Shown piece by piece: positions 44,225 to 54,951 of a DNA stretch of 64,000 bases. A model generated the notes under the pieces. The model worked only from the letters and a program-made list of their open reading frames with translations. It did not search any database and had not been told where the DNA came from. The translations under genes and the position numbers were made by a program. The stretch spans positions 244,741 to 308,740 of the forward strand of contig NW_004457380.1 of the NCBI RefSeq assembly GCF_000313135.1, in the 5' to 3' direction. Source of the stretch: Acanthamoeba castellanii str. Neff. Lineage: Eukaryota > Discosea > Longamoebia > Acanthamoebidae. Position 1 is the stretch's first letter. Each line of letters starts with the position of its first letter.

Positions 44225-46901
44225 TTACAGTGGACTGGCCGCGAGCGCAACCGGTTGTTCTTCATCGATGTCTTCGCGACTGTCTTCGTTGTTGGGGGAG
44301 TCCTCCTTCTTCAGCCATTCCTCGTTCTCTTCATCCTCCGACGCGTCGTACATCGTCGCGGAATCGTCGTCTTCCTCATCGTCTTCGTTCAACTCCTCCT
44401 TGGTTTGGACGGGCTTTCGGCGAACGCGTACGCCGCGCGTGCGTCGCGCTGCCCTCTCATCGTCGATCCCGCTCTTGCGTTTGTTGCGCGACCACCTCAG
44501 CCCACACGCGTTGCACAACCTGCGTCACATGAAGCCATCATCAATGAGCACGTGTGCGTGTGCGCGTGCGCTATGAGCGTGCGTGCGGTTTGGTACCTGA
44601 CGTTGTCGTAGCCGCGGCGCCACACCGACGAGTTTCCCGTGCCACAGTGTGCGCATCGCTTCTTGCGCGCACCACCTCCACCACATGATGACGTCTGCGC
44701 GAGCGACCGGTCAGCCAAATTCTGTAACCAGCAACGAACGCGCGACGCCACTTAGTACCTTGCGGCCGGCGGCTGGTGAGTGGCCGCAGGTGGTCGACAG
44801 GTCGTGCTGAGGCGGCGACGCACTGCCGTGCGAGTTGGCTTTGGGCGACGACACTGGCGACGATGACGACGAGGAGGACGTGCGCGTAGCCGACGTCGAC
44901 GACGTCGAACTGGCGAGGCTGGTCAGCGCCATGGAGGCGCTCGCGGCCAGCAGGTCGGCCGACGAGTTCGTCGCGCGTCGGTCGCTGAGACTGGCGCTGG
45001 GTTGGTGGAGGGTCGATGAGCCGCACGACGCCGCCGACGGCCACGGCGTGGTGAAGAGCGACAGCAGCGAGGCGGCCGACGAAGACGACGATGTCGTGTC
45101 TGCGGTCGAGCAGAGCTGCGAGAGCATGTGCGCCGAGGCGGACGAGGAAGACGACGCCAACGCACTGGCGGCTGCAGTGCAACCGGCGGAGCGAAGGAGG
45201 TGGAGTCCCACGACGCCGTCGGTGATCACCTCGTCCTCGACTGCCGCGGCTGACTGTGAGTTGTCGGCGGCGGCCCTCGGCCCGGTCTCGCCTGTGCTGA
45301 CGCTTCGCGGGCGGCGCTCGGGCTTGACCTGTCGCAGACTGGTCGGTCCTCGCGGCGCCTGCGGCGACTGGTCTGTCGGTGAAGGCGACGAGGGCGAAGA
45401 AGCAGATGACGTGGCCGAGGAGGACGGGTGGGGCTCCGGCTCGGCCGCGGCCTTGCGCTTGTTGCCGGTCGTGGTGGTGCCGACGCTGGTGGCTTCGTCC
45501 TTGATCAGCTTGAGATAGGGCGAATAGGCGGCCAGCTCGGCGATGTGCGCCAACGCCAGGTCCTGCATAACGTTATGTTAACATTATAGTTAACCGGACA
45601 TGGTCTGCCTGCCGCACGATCAAGATGGCCAATCATGGAAACATGGAAAAGCCAGAGAGGGCAACCAAACACCAAAACATGTGAAGGTAGCCGGGCATGC
45701 GTACCCGGTCACCGTCGGCCAGCTCCCCGCCGAGAGCCTTTTCCGCTAGGCCGGCGATCTTGGTACCCAGCAACTGGACCTAATGGTGACCAGAAAAAAT
45801 GTACGCGGAAGATTATTATTTGCCGCATTAAAAAAAGAGCGAACGAGAGGTGACTTGCGGGGGACAACGACGTACAACGGTCCAGAGGAGATGCGACATG
45901 GGCGCCCCCGATGTCATGAGCGACGCCGGCGTCAGGCCATCCGTGGCAGGAGCTACTCCACCGGTCGGCGCGCAAGACTGTGGCGAGCTGGGTGCGCTGC
46001 TCGTCGACGACCTCTGTGCGGTGTTCGCCGGGGCGGCGTTGGCGGTCACCCAGGACCCGACCAGCGAGATCTGCGGCGGAGAGGGCAGGGCCGCGAGTCC
46101 CGGGCCTGAAATTTGCGGGGCCGCGGCGAAGGCCGGGAATGGCAGGCCGACCGAACCCTGCAGGAAAGGCACCAACAGCGCGCAGGCCGCCGAGGCCGAC
46201 GAGTTCTCGAGCGACATCGACGAGTAGTAGGGGGAGCTCGGCACGAAGGCCTGTTGAGGCTGGTGGGCCTGGGCCTGGTGGTGCGACGAGGCGGGGCTGA
46301 AGGCCGATTGGTGGCGCGACTGGGCGACGGGGCGGAGGCTGTGTGGGCCGGTGGGGCCTCCGACGACGGCGAGCGGCGCCAGGCGGGCAGATGATGAGGA
46401 GGACGATGACAATGAGGTGGCGAGCATGGACGATGCGGGCGGCAGGAGAGGGGGCTGAGAGGACTGTTGGCGAGTAGTGGAGGACGATGTTGAAGATGAT
46501 GACGCAGGAAAGGATTGATTGAGCGACGAAAGATGGAAGAAGGAAGGTGGAAGTGTGGTAATGCTGTGCGGCTGTTGAGAAGACGGAGCGGAGGAGGAAG
46601 ATGAAGGGGGCGGCAGAAGGATTCGACCTTGAAGAGGAGGCTGCCTTTCTAGGCCATGGGCCTGTTGATGTTGATGATGACTTGGATGCAGCTGACGCAG
46701 AAGTAGAGGCGCCGATGATGAAGTTGACGATGCCGCCGCTGCCGGCGAAGAAGAAGACAAAGAGTGTCTCGGAAGGAGAAGATGATCACTTGTTGTCGAC
46801 ACCTCGGCAGACAGAGAACCTGTGGTCCTTCGGCGCTTGGGCTGGCGGTGGTGTGCGGGCAGCGGCGCTGTCAAAGATGATGGTGGTGGCGATGGATTCA
46901 T
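44225..46901 (-). CDS. GATA-type zinc finger transcription factor
   Basis: Five exons. Exon 1 (46901 to about 45884) encodes a long Ser/Pro/Gln/Ala-rich low-complexity region. Exon 2 (about 45780-45706) gives VQLLGTKIAGLAEKALGGEL. Exon 3 (about 45563-44760) gives LALAHIAELAAYSPYLKLIK, then more Ser-rich sequence. Exon 4 gives KKRCAHCGTGNSSVWRRGYD. Exon 5 completes the finger with LCNACGLRWSRNKRK and an acidic tail ending at 44225. The spacing is C-x2-C-x17-C-x2-C with a following basic stretch, so this is a normal DNA-binding GATA finger close to the C-terminus. It should bind GATA-like sites in the nucleus. The activator-like N-terminus suggests a regulator whose targets are unknown. Confidence 0.86.
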
Positions 46902-47879
46902 GTGGTGTTGATGAAGGCGGAGGGGCTCGGTGGCGGTCGTCGTGGTGGGTCGGCTGGGTGGTGGCGGAGGATCAGCTCTCGCCTACTTCTTGGACTGTTG
47001 GTGTTGCGGGTTGCTGGCGCTTGGAGACTGGCGGGCGGAGGCTGGCGCGGTGTGCGCGGCTCGATCGTTGTGCAGTGGTCGCGGTTGGTTGGGCTCAGTG
47101 GTGCCGCGTGTCGTGGTCGCTCTGGTCGTAGCGGCAAAATGAGCTGAAATGACGGCTCGCCAGATCGTCGGCTTTATCTGGTACCTCGGTGGTGCTGGTC
47201 TCTCTGTTGACGTAGGACCGGTCTCTTTCTCTCTTGTGTGCGCGTGGCCTGGCCGCTTTGATGTGCTGTTGGCGTTTTGTTGTGTTGTGTTGGGTAGCGT
47301 CTATCTCTGTTCTCTCGCTTTTGCGTGTTGGCCACGCGCTGCGCTTCCAAAACAGAAGTGATGTTGCGGGCCGGCAACCAAACTACAACTTTCGCTGGAG
47401 GAGTCTGGAGGGTTGTGGGCGCTTGGCCTGTGCCGATTATGATAAAGGTCGGGTAAAGAAGCGAGAGCCCCGGCACCCCACACATGCCACAAATTCCTCG
47501 TGAGACTCGAACATTCCATCTCTCGGCCCATTACGCAATGATCACACTCCTTCCTAAAATGCCGAGTGGGTGCTGCGCTCCGGAGCAACCCGAAGAAAAA
47601 TATCCGAAGCGACCAATGACGGCCTTCATGGAATTAAAGGGACCACTCACGGGTCGTCATTTCAGTTCACCTGCAGCCAACAAAAAGGCATTCTATAAAA
47701 CCAACCAACCAACGCGCCCGCAATGCCCGCAAAACAAACTGTGTCTATGGGAAAAAGGCCAAGGGCACAACACCATACATTTCAGCAGAGCACGGGGCAG
47801 GTTTTGCGGCTTACTGGCTGGCACGCTCGCTGCACGAGAATGTCAGAGAAAGTTGAAGTGATCAGCCAAGGAAAATAAA
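46902..47879. other. Long intergenic region upstream of the GATA gene
   Basis: 978 bases between the GATA start (-) and the pyrophosphatase stop (-). A + strand open frame (47484-47861) has weak codon bias and no motif; I do not call it. The large size for this compact genome suggests an extended regulatory region for the GATA gene. Confidence 0.4.
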
Positions 47880-49289
47880 TCACATGTGCTCACTCTCTGG
47901 CCTGAGAGAAAAGCAAACGTGCGGCACGTGATCTTGTGCACAATGAGGAGAAGAAGAAGGCCGGGTAGAAGAAAAACACCAAAATGGCCAGAGGGACGAC
48001 GTACAGGGAGATGCCCTTGGGCTCAGCCTCGCCCGCAACGAGCCTCTTCCAGAAGGCGCTGTTCTCCTCAATGATCTTGAGGGCATAGTCCTGCACAAGG
48101 TCATGTTATAGTCAGTTAGCGGCTCCTTCAAGGAGTGCTTGCTAGGTCGAAGTGGGGCATAGGCAAGCAGCCCGAGAAGTCGTGGCCTGCGATTTGGGCT
48201 GATGGGCTTAGAGAGTGGGCAGAGCGGGCGTACCCTGGGCTTGGCCTTGCCCTCAAAGGCGAACTTGTTGCCGTTGGCGCCCTTGTAGTCCCTGAACCAC
48301 ACGTAGGTCTCGTGGAGGTAGCCCGGCATCTCCTTCTCTACATCGTCGATGTCGTTGAGCTTCTCGGCGAGGGGATCGTTCACGTCGATGGCGATGATCT
48401 TCCAATCAGTCTCACCTGCGGGTGTAACACCACGACCGAGTTCAACATCTCCACCAGAGTACGAGTCGTTAATCAGCGTAAACGTACCCTCGTCGATGAG
48501 AGCCATGGCGCCGAGCACCTTGACCTGCTTGACGTCACCAGTCTTGGCAACGGCGCTGCCGATCTCGCAGACGTCGAGCGGGTCCTTGTCGCCGAAGGCA
48601 TCAGTGTCGGGGTGCTTGTGCGAGGGGTCCTCCCAGGTCTAGGACGCGCAACGCGATGAAGCCCATCCGCGACGACCGTGGTCAGCAAATGAGACTAATG
48701 ATGGGAAAGAAGATCTCTCACCTGAGGGAAGGCACCATAGTTCCACATGTAGCCCTCACCGTACTCGACGAAGCGGAGCTTGCCGTTCTGTGAAGACAGG
48801 ATTGCAAATTGTAAGAATGCGCACAAAATAAATTATAATTTGCGATCTGCGACTGAGTTGAGCAAATTTCGTACCTTGACGTCCTGCTTGATGGGGTTGA
48901 AGGCCTCCTCCTTGCTGATCTCAAGCTTGGCCCTGAACGGCAGTGGCATTTTTTGATTAAATCAGGCTCAAGGGAAGGGGGCTTTAATCTTCGTAAAGGT
49001 ACCTGGTGTTCTTGGGGATCTCAACAACCATGTTGAAGATGCCCTTCTCCGCATCGACGGCGAGGGGGATGTCGTGGAAGGGCGAGACCCTCTGACCATC
49101 CTTCTCTGCATGCAGAGGGACAATTCGTGAGTCGGGATCGTGCAGATGCAGGTGGGTGAGGCGAGTATACTCGCATTACATGTCGATTTCATAATAATTT
49201 TTGCAGAAAAATGAGTAGGATGCCGCACCGAAGAAGAGCCTGTACTCGAGGGTGCTCTCCTGACCTTCAGCCTTGGTGGTGTAGCTCAT
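47880..49289 (-). CDS. ppa: Soluble inorganic pyrophosphatase (family I)
   Basis: Seven or eight exons from 49289. It hydrolyses diphosphate to two phosphates in the cytosol, driving biosynthesis forward. The signature [11 protein letters not shown] (about 48588-48556) is exact, with the three metal-binding Asp. Other family blocks are [89 protein letters not shown] and [15 protein letters not shown]. Its length of roughly 240-260 residues fits the eukaryotic enzyme. Two C-termini are possible. Splicing GTACGT (48004) to CAG (47902) gives the natural end ISLPESEHM with stop 47880. Reading through gives a hydrophobic tail ending FSQARE. I prefer the spliced form. Confidence 0.95.
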
Positions 49290-50082
49290 GATGGTGATTA
49301 GAAGCACTATTGACGATGAAACAGATCGAGTGTTCGGGCTACTACTCGAATTTGTGCTGATCTCCTCGGCTGACGTCAGCCATCGCCTTAATGTGGTCCA
49401 CTCAACTTGCCAGCGCCTGCCGTCGAATGTGCAGGTTTGTCCACGCCGCTGAGTGGCTCGTACAGCGCTATTTGGCGTCATCATCGGTGACGTGCACCAC
49501 CAAACCGCTGGGTTGATGATGTTGTTGTGTTGGAATTGCCTCTCTTTCCCACAACTGAGAAGAGCTCCGCCACAAGCTTCATCAACCCGAGGCGGTGGTT
49601 CAACTGGTTTGTCTACTTAGTGCTCCGCCGGCGGTGCGAACCAAGCACGCTCTACGCTCCGGTGGCGCTGTGCATCTACACCCCAGGCAGGCAAGCAGTG
49701 GTCAGGCGCAAGGTAGCGGGTTGTGAGCCTCAAGCAGCGGAAACGCGAGGGTGCTTGGCGACTTTCGGTGGTAGAGCTTCCACCATTCTACATCTGTTCG
49801 AAATCACCATCGGTACGCCAAAATCATCATCCCTCATTTGAGCGATTTCTGCCTTTTTTGTTTGCTCAACGATCAATTTCGTGCCTGGGACAAGCTCAAT
49901 CGCGCAAGATCTCATCATCACCACTCATTGATGCAAACAAAATCTCGAGCTCAATCTTTTGGCGTTTTTTATTTACGTGAACTGTGAACTGAGTTGCGGC
50001 ACGGTGGCATCTGTCGCAAGCAACTTACGCTCTGATCTATTTCATCTTCCAACGACCACACAACCATCCCTACAGACCAGCC
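49290..50082. promoter_or_regulatory. Divergent promoter region between pyrophosphatase and SH3 genes
   Basis: About 790 bases. A GC-rich + strand frame (49527-49841) is open and ends near a GGTACG donor-like site, so an upstream exon or a small gene is possible, but no motif supports it. Confidence 0.4.
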
Positions 50083-51636
50083 ATGCTTGCCTTCGCCAAG
50101 GCCAAGTACGCCTTCACGGGCATGGACACCGGCGACCTGCGCTTCGACAAAGACGAGGTACCAAGCACGGCTTTGTTTACATTTTCGTTCTTTTTTTTTC
50201 CAATAAAATTATATTTATGCATGACCAATTTGTATTATTTGCATTTTAATAACTCAATAAATAAAGAAATAAATCCTAAACTAATAAATAAATTGTTGGC
50301 AGGTGTTCTTGGTCACCAAGAAGGAGGGCGCCTGGTGGTGGGGCATGAAAGAGGGCGAGAGCGGCGAGACCAGCGAAGAGTCCAACACACGCAGAGTGCG
50401 CATCATGGAGCCCTCGTCCACCGACCAGGGCCGATTCCCCAAGAACTACGTCATCGAAATCACCCAAGACGGTGCGTGTCGTGCACGCGTGCGTGTCGTG
50501 TGTCGTGCGTCGTGTGTCGTGTGTCGTGCGTCGTGCGTCGTGCGTCGTGCGTCGTGCGTCGTGCGTCGTGTGTCGTGTGTCGTGTGTCGTGTGTCGTTCT
50601 AATTTTGTGTGTGCGACGCGCAGAGTACCTCAAGCTGAAGAAGGAGCAGGAGAAGACGCGGCACGAGCGAAAGCTGGAGGACGCCGATCGGAGGAAGAAG
50701 CAGGAGGAGGTGTGGACCCAGAAGATGGAGCAGATCCGGGCGGAGGAGGAGGCGCGCCGGCGCCAGGAGCGGACGCAGCTCAAGCTTCAGAAGGTGTTCG
50801 GGAGCGAGGGCGACATACTGCTGCTGAGCCCGCGGCTCCAGAAGGAGGCCCGGCTCGACGCGCTCGTCAGCCCGCGACAGCGCGAAAAAAAGAACGAAAG
50901 AGACAAGGAGGCCGAGACGCAAAGAGAGAAGAGCGGCGACGGCGATAAGAATGAAAACGATCACGATGGAAAGAGAGAGAAGAGTAACAAGAGCAGCAAG
51001 ACCAGCAGCGGTGACAACCGGGAGCTCAAGTCGTCGGGCGAAAAGCGGAGCAAGGCGTTCAGTGTCGTGCGCGAGGAGCGAGCGCACAGCGCCGACGACT
51101 CTTCGCGCGCCGACCTCCTCCTCGTCGGCGCCGGGCGCCACCACCCGTCGCCCCTTGCCACGCCCAGCCGCAGCTGCGGCGACATCGGCTCCGGCGTCGA
51201 CGACCAGAGCACCGGCGGCAGCGGCGGCATTACGCGCAAGTGGCTCAAGAAAAAGAAATCGCTGCCGCGCTCGCTCGACAAGGTGGCCAGCGACTACAAG
51301 GAGCAGCGACGACAGCAGGAGGAGACCGCCGAGCTGGCCGCCGGCGCCGCCGCCACCACCACCATCACGCCCATCACGCCCACCACATCAGACGAGATGA
51401 CGAGCGCCGGCGGCGGCGACGCAGCGTCGGCGTCGGAGTCGGCGTCGGCTGAGGTGGACGAATGGGAGAGTGGGGAGTGGGACGGGGCGTCGACGACGAG
51501 ACGACGGCAGGTGTCGGCGTCGACGGCGTTCATGAACGACATGAACTACCTGGCGCCGGAGCTCGCCATGCGGGCGGAGGAGGCCCGGAAGAAGCGCATG
51601 CGCGGACGCAACGCGGTGTCGCTCGACCGGGCCTGA
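50083..51636 (+). CDS. SH3-domain protein with charged coiled-coil tail
   Basis: Three exons: 50083-50157, about 50303-50471 and about 50624-51636. The first two form one SH3 domain: AKAKYAFTGMDTGDLRFDKDE opens it (the ALYDF-type motif), then VFLVTKKEGAWWWGM supplies the WW pair of the ligand groove, and GRFPKNYVIEI closes it (FPxNYV motif). There is a 20-residue insertion before FPKNYV. The last exon is strongly charged (KKEQEKTRHERKLEDADRR, then KERDKEAETQRE), predicted as coiled coil, followed by Ser/Gly/Thr-rich disorder and a basic helix near the end. SH3 domains bind proline-rich partners, often at actin or endocytic sites. No catalytic domain is present. The second intron is filled with a GTCGTGCGTCGTGTG repeat. 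Confidence 0.87.
   Translation: MLAFAKAKYAFTGMDTGDLRFDKDEVPSTALFTFSFFFFPIKLYLCMTNLYYLHFNNSINKEINPKLINKLLAGVLGHQEGGRLVVGHERGRERRDQRRVQHTQSAHHGALVHRPGPIPQELRHRNHPRRCVSCTRACRVSCVVCRVSCVVRRASCVVRRASCVVCRVSCVVLILCVRRAEYLKLKKEQEKTRHERKLEDADRRKKQEEVWTQKMEQIRAEEEARRRQERTQLKLQKVFGSEGDILLLSPRLQKEARLDALVSPRQREKKNERDKEAETQREKSGDGDKNENDHDGKREKSNKSSKTSSGDNRELKSSGEKRSKAFSVVREERAHSADDSSRADLLLVGAGRHHPSPLATPSRSCGDIGSGVDDQSTGGSGGITRKWLKKKKSLPRSLDKVASDYKEQRRQQEETAELAAGAAATTTITPITPTTSDEMTSAGGGDAASASESASAEVDEWESGEWDGASTTRRRQVSASTAFMNDMNYLAPELAMRAEEARKKRMRGRNAVSLDRA
50476..50600 (+). repeat. GTCGTGC/T repeat filling an SH3-gene intron
   Basis: A run of CGTGTGTCGTGCGTCGTG units that makes up most of the intron. It is open on both strands but bounded by matching splice sites. 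Confidence 0.88.
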
Positions 51637-52159
51637 GTGCTGGCGACGACGACCACCACCGCCACATATGTGATGAGCGCTCATCATTCCGTCTCTCCCC
51701 AATTCTTCTCGTCTCGAGAGAATCTTCACAACACACTCATGCACAACACACACAACACACACAACACACACACAACAACAACACAAGCCACCACTACACA
51801 GAAATGTGATTTGCCTCAGAGAGAGTTTAACGAATGAGATACCTTCGTTTTGGGACAACACCAAAGGCTGGCTGCAGAAATTGAGAGGAAGGAAAAACAA
51901 CTTTTCGTTTGTCCTTATTTGGAAAACCATGTCGTGCACAAGGCATGGTTTTCATCTCTTATCCCCGTGCGTGGGGAGAGCACCACGGGGAGAGCGCTGT
52001 AGAGGGCAGGGCCACGCGCTGGGCCGAGGAAGGTAGGCGAGCGCGCAGTGGGCCAATTGGCCCTTCTCCTGTTGCGCGCAAGGGGCTGCGGCAAGGAACT
52101 CGTCGTCAATATATTTCTGTAAACATCAATTTTAATATTATATATATTATATTAAAAAA
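51637..52159. other. Convergent 3' region
   Basis: About 520 bases between the SH3 gene stop (+) and the F-box/Rho gene stop (-). It includes a CACAACA-rich stretch (51728-51785). No gene is recognised. Confidence 0.5.
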
Positions 52160-54675
52160 TCAATTTCTTTTGGAGAAGAGCTGGAAGATTTCGTCCACGC
52201 CTTTCTCCTTCTCGCTGGCTTGGTGGCGGTGATCAACCCTCTGGCGCTTGTGGTGATGACCCCGGTGGTGGTGGAAGAATCGACTGTTGCGGTGGCTGAA
52301 GCCCACCCGCGCCAGCTGCTGGTCGACCTCCCCAACAACGCGATCTCTGCCGTCATCGCCGGCCGAGCCTTCGCCTTCGCCTTCGCCTTCGCCTTCTTGG
52401 GTTGCGTCCAGCAGCTGCCTGGCGGCCTTCTGCTTGACGCCTCTGTTGTTTCGCTCGGCCGAGTAGGGCACCACCCTGTGCTCCACCTTCGAAGAAGAAC
52501 GAAGAATGAAGAAGCGAAGCAGGGAAAGACGGGAGTGGGCGGCCACGAACAAGAAAGTACCTTGCGTTGTATGTGGTCGCGCTTGCAGGAGGAGCACATG
52601 GGTCCCTGTTCGGTGTGACCGCACGACTTGCACCCCCAGGCCTGGCCCACGATCGGCATCGCCGAACAGCGGAGGCACCTATGTGGAATGGTGGAATGTG
52701 TGCCTCGTTATACTTCTTTTATTAGTTTTATTTTTTAGTATTATTATTATTTGTAATAAAATGATTATGTGATAATAAACCCAAACATTTGGTGGGTGAG
52801 TACCTGAGGCGGTAGTGGATGGAAGGGATTGTGTCCAACATGTCGGGCACACGTGGGCTGCGAAAGCGGAGTGTCTCTTCCGCCAGGTCCTTTTCTGGCT
52901 GCAATGCCTGTTGCATGCTGGACCGAATAGCTAGATGCAGTAATGTCGTGCGTGTCGTGTGTGTGTGTGTGTCGTGCGTGGGCCGTGTGGCGAGGTGTTA
53001 GTGGGTTGAAATGCGGCACTGCGAGCAAGGAAGAAGCGCACCCAGTTCGATGATCTCCTTGAGCGTGGCACCGAGACCGACCACCTCATACACCGACACA
53101 TCGACGTAGTTGGACGCGCCAATCCGGTGACACAGCGCAACCGCCTGGTAACACATCACCTTTAGTACTCGAAAAAACAGCTTATTATATGAAAAAAATA
53201 CTAACATATTATATAATATAAAATTAATACAAAATTAATATATCTGGTGGGGTGGTCTGTGCCTGGTCGTGAGTGAAGCAGCCAATCGTGGGCGTGCGGT
53301 GGTCGATGTGCGTGCCCACCAGCAGAACGGGCAGGTGGTTGTATTCCCTCCTGATCGCCGGCATGATCTGGAAATTGTGCGCCAGCGACGTTAGTGCAAT
53401 ACTCTTGTCGAGCGTCGTGTCGTGTCGTGTCGTGTCGTGTCGTGTCGTGTCGTGTCGTGTCGTGTCGTGTCGTGTCGTATGTGAGGTGCTGGCGGTGTGT
53501 ACCTGGCGAGACACTGCGAGGATGGAAGCTGCGTCGGTCACGGCGAAGACGAGCACCACCACGTCCGGACGTACTGCCAAACACTCCGCCATCCGCACGA
53601 TCTGCACCTCTTGCAGGCCATCCACCACACCGGACTCTGTCGCCGTGATATCAGCTGGCTGTGTACGTGTGCGGAGTTGGGTGCGGTGGTGCGTGTGCGG
53701 TGCGTGTGTTACCTTTGTCAGTGGTTGATTGGTTGGTGGGGGTCAGCGTAGCGACTTCGGTGGTGACGTGCACGAGCGCGTCGCCGAATTCGAGGCAGGG
53801 TCCCACGACGGTCCAGTCATCGTCGGCCTTGTTGTCCCACCACCTGCTCCCACCTTCTTCATCGTCGTCGTCATCGGAATGCATCCAGCCCTTGTGACAG
53901 ATGTGGCGGCTCACGCCCTTAAACCGACTGATGACGACGATGATGATGATAATGGTGACGGTAGTGCAATGTCAGCGCACGGGTGCGCTTTGTGAAGTGT
54001 GTTGAGAACGTACTGGTGGAGTATGTGTGCCAGCGCGTGCTTGCCCACTTCCTTGCCTCCCACAATCATAGCACGCAACTCAACTCGGCCTGTCACAAGA
54101 CGTGAGTCATGCTATTACAATCTTAACGGCCAGAACAATAATTTATACTTATTATAATAATAATATTATTAAATATTATTATTATAATAATTTTATATAA
54201 TTTGGGTGGTACCCTCGGCCGTGGCGTGCTTCTGGAGAAGTTTGGAAGCGCGAGCGTGGACCGCGTACCGTTCGCGCAGGGAGACGATCGCTGCTGCCCC
54301 ATCTTCAGGGCCTTCCCACGCCCCCTCCCAACAAAGATGCCGCGGCGTGTCAGCATGGCGCTTGCGCTCAGGAGGACCTCTCTGCGTACGTCGTTTCAGG
54401 GCGGGAGCTGAGGCGGCCTGGTAGGGCTGCCACCACGGGTTGAGGGGTGTAGCGGTGTAGAAGGGTCGCCACAAGCAGTCATCCGCCGACACCTGCCAAA
54501 AAGACTGCTCAAGTAGTAGCGATATTGCCCCCCCCCCAAAGATGTGAGTAGAGGTGCAGTGGTACGGAGGTGGAGCGCGTACACGACAGGTGGCAGCAAC
54601 ACGACAGAGCGAGGGCAGGTCGAGCCACCGAAACACGTTCACCAGAAGCTCCTCCGAGAGCTCTTGCACATCCAT
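52160..54675 (-). CDS. F-box protein fused to a divergent Rho-like GTPase and a Cys-rich tail
   Basis: Ten or so exons. From ATG 54675: an F-box (MDVQELSEELLVNVFRWLDL, then LCRVAATC); a linker exon (54500-54195) starting WRPFYTATPLNPWW; then a Rho-type fold. The P-loop is MIVGGKEVGKHALAH (54070-54030), with His (54037-54039) where GTPases need Ser/Thr. The switch II site reads VVDGLQEVQ in place of DTAGQE. Strand 4 is VLVFAVTDAASILAVSR; strand 5/G4 is LPVLLVGTHIDHRTP (53302-53313 covers THID); G5 lies in IGASNYVDVSVYEVVGLGATL, matching the Rho EIGAxxYxECSA region. A Cys-rich part follows (CKSCGHTEQGPMCSSCKR, about 52640-52565), then a basic tail. An SCF adaptor with a built-in, probably non-hydrolysing GTPase fold is inferred. 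An alternative ATG would lie upstream, but the F-box starts naturally here. Confidence 0.82.
53408..53480 (+). repeat. (CGTGT)n array in F-box/Rho intron
   Basis: About 13 perfect copies of GTGTC/CGTGT. It is the complement of the ACACG array in the rhomboid gene and lies in an intron between the GTPase strand 4 and strand 5 exons. Confidence 0.92.
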
Positions 54676-54951
54676 CAAAATGGAATCAAATTTGTGTTTT
54701 ATCACCGCTCTGGGTACAACTGATAAAACACAAAGAGCGACTGTGCAGTGACTCTGCTCGCCCAAGTTAGTGTGCGTGTGTGCATGGGCGTGTGTGTGAG
54801 AGGTGGAGTGGGATTTGATTGTGGTGATCATGTTGGGGGTGTAGGGTGGTGGGCCATGTGTTGCCTGCTACCCAAGGTTGGACAAAGCAATGTTGTTTTT
54901 CAAAAACTCGATGCTAGCGCCCTGGGTGTGATTTTTTTTTGATTAAAACAT
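54676..54951. other. Short intergenic region between two F-box genes
   Basis: 276 bases serving as the promoter of the F-box/Rho gene and the 3' flank of the SH2/F-box gene. No gene is seen. Confidence 0.5.

Noticed and set aside
44835..45518. 227-residue acidic + strand frame
   Set aside because: Antisense of the Ser-rich GATA exon. The GATA gene has matching splice sites and the zinc finger.
47495..47560. Possible tRNA because of a GTTCGAGTCTC-like T-loop on the - strand
   Set aside because: The flanking stems do not pair and no acceptor, D or anticodon arm can be drawn.
49527..49841. Small + strand gene between pyrophosphatase and SH3 genes
   Set aside because: Open frame without motif, mixed codon bias, and position within a divergent promoter. 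It could be a 5' UTR exon, but this cannot be supported.
50476..50600. Regular spaced repeats resembling a CRISPR array
   Set aside because: The units are 5-8 bases with no unique spacers and sit in a eukaryotic intron.
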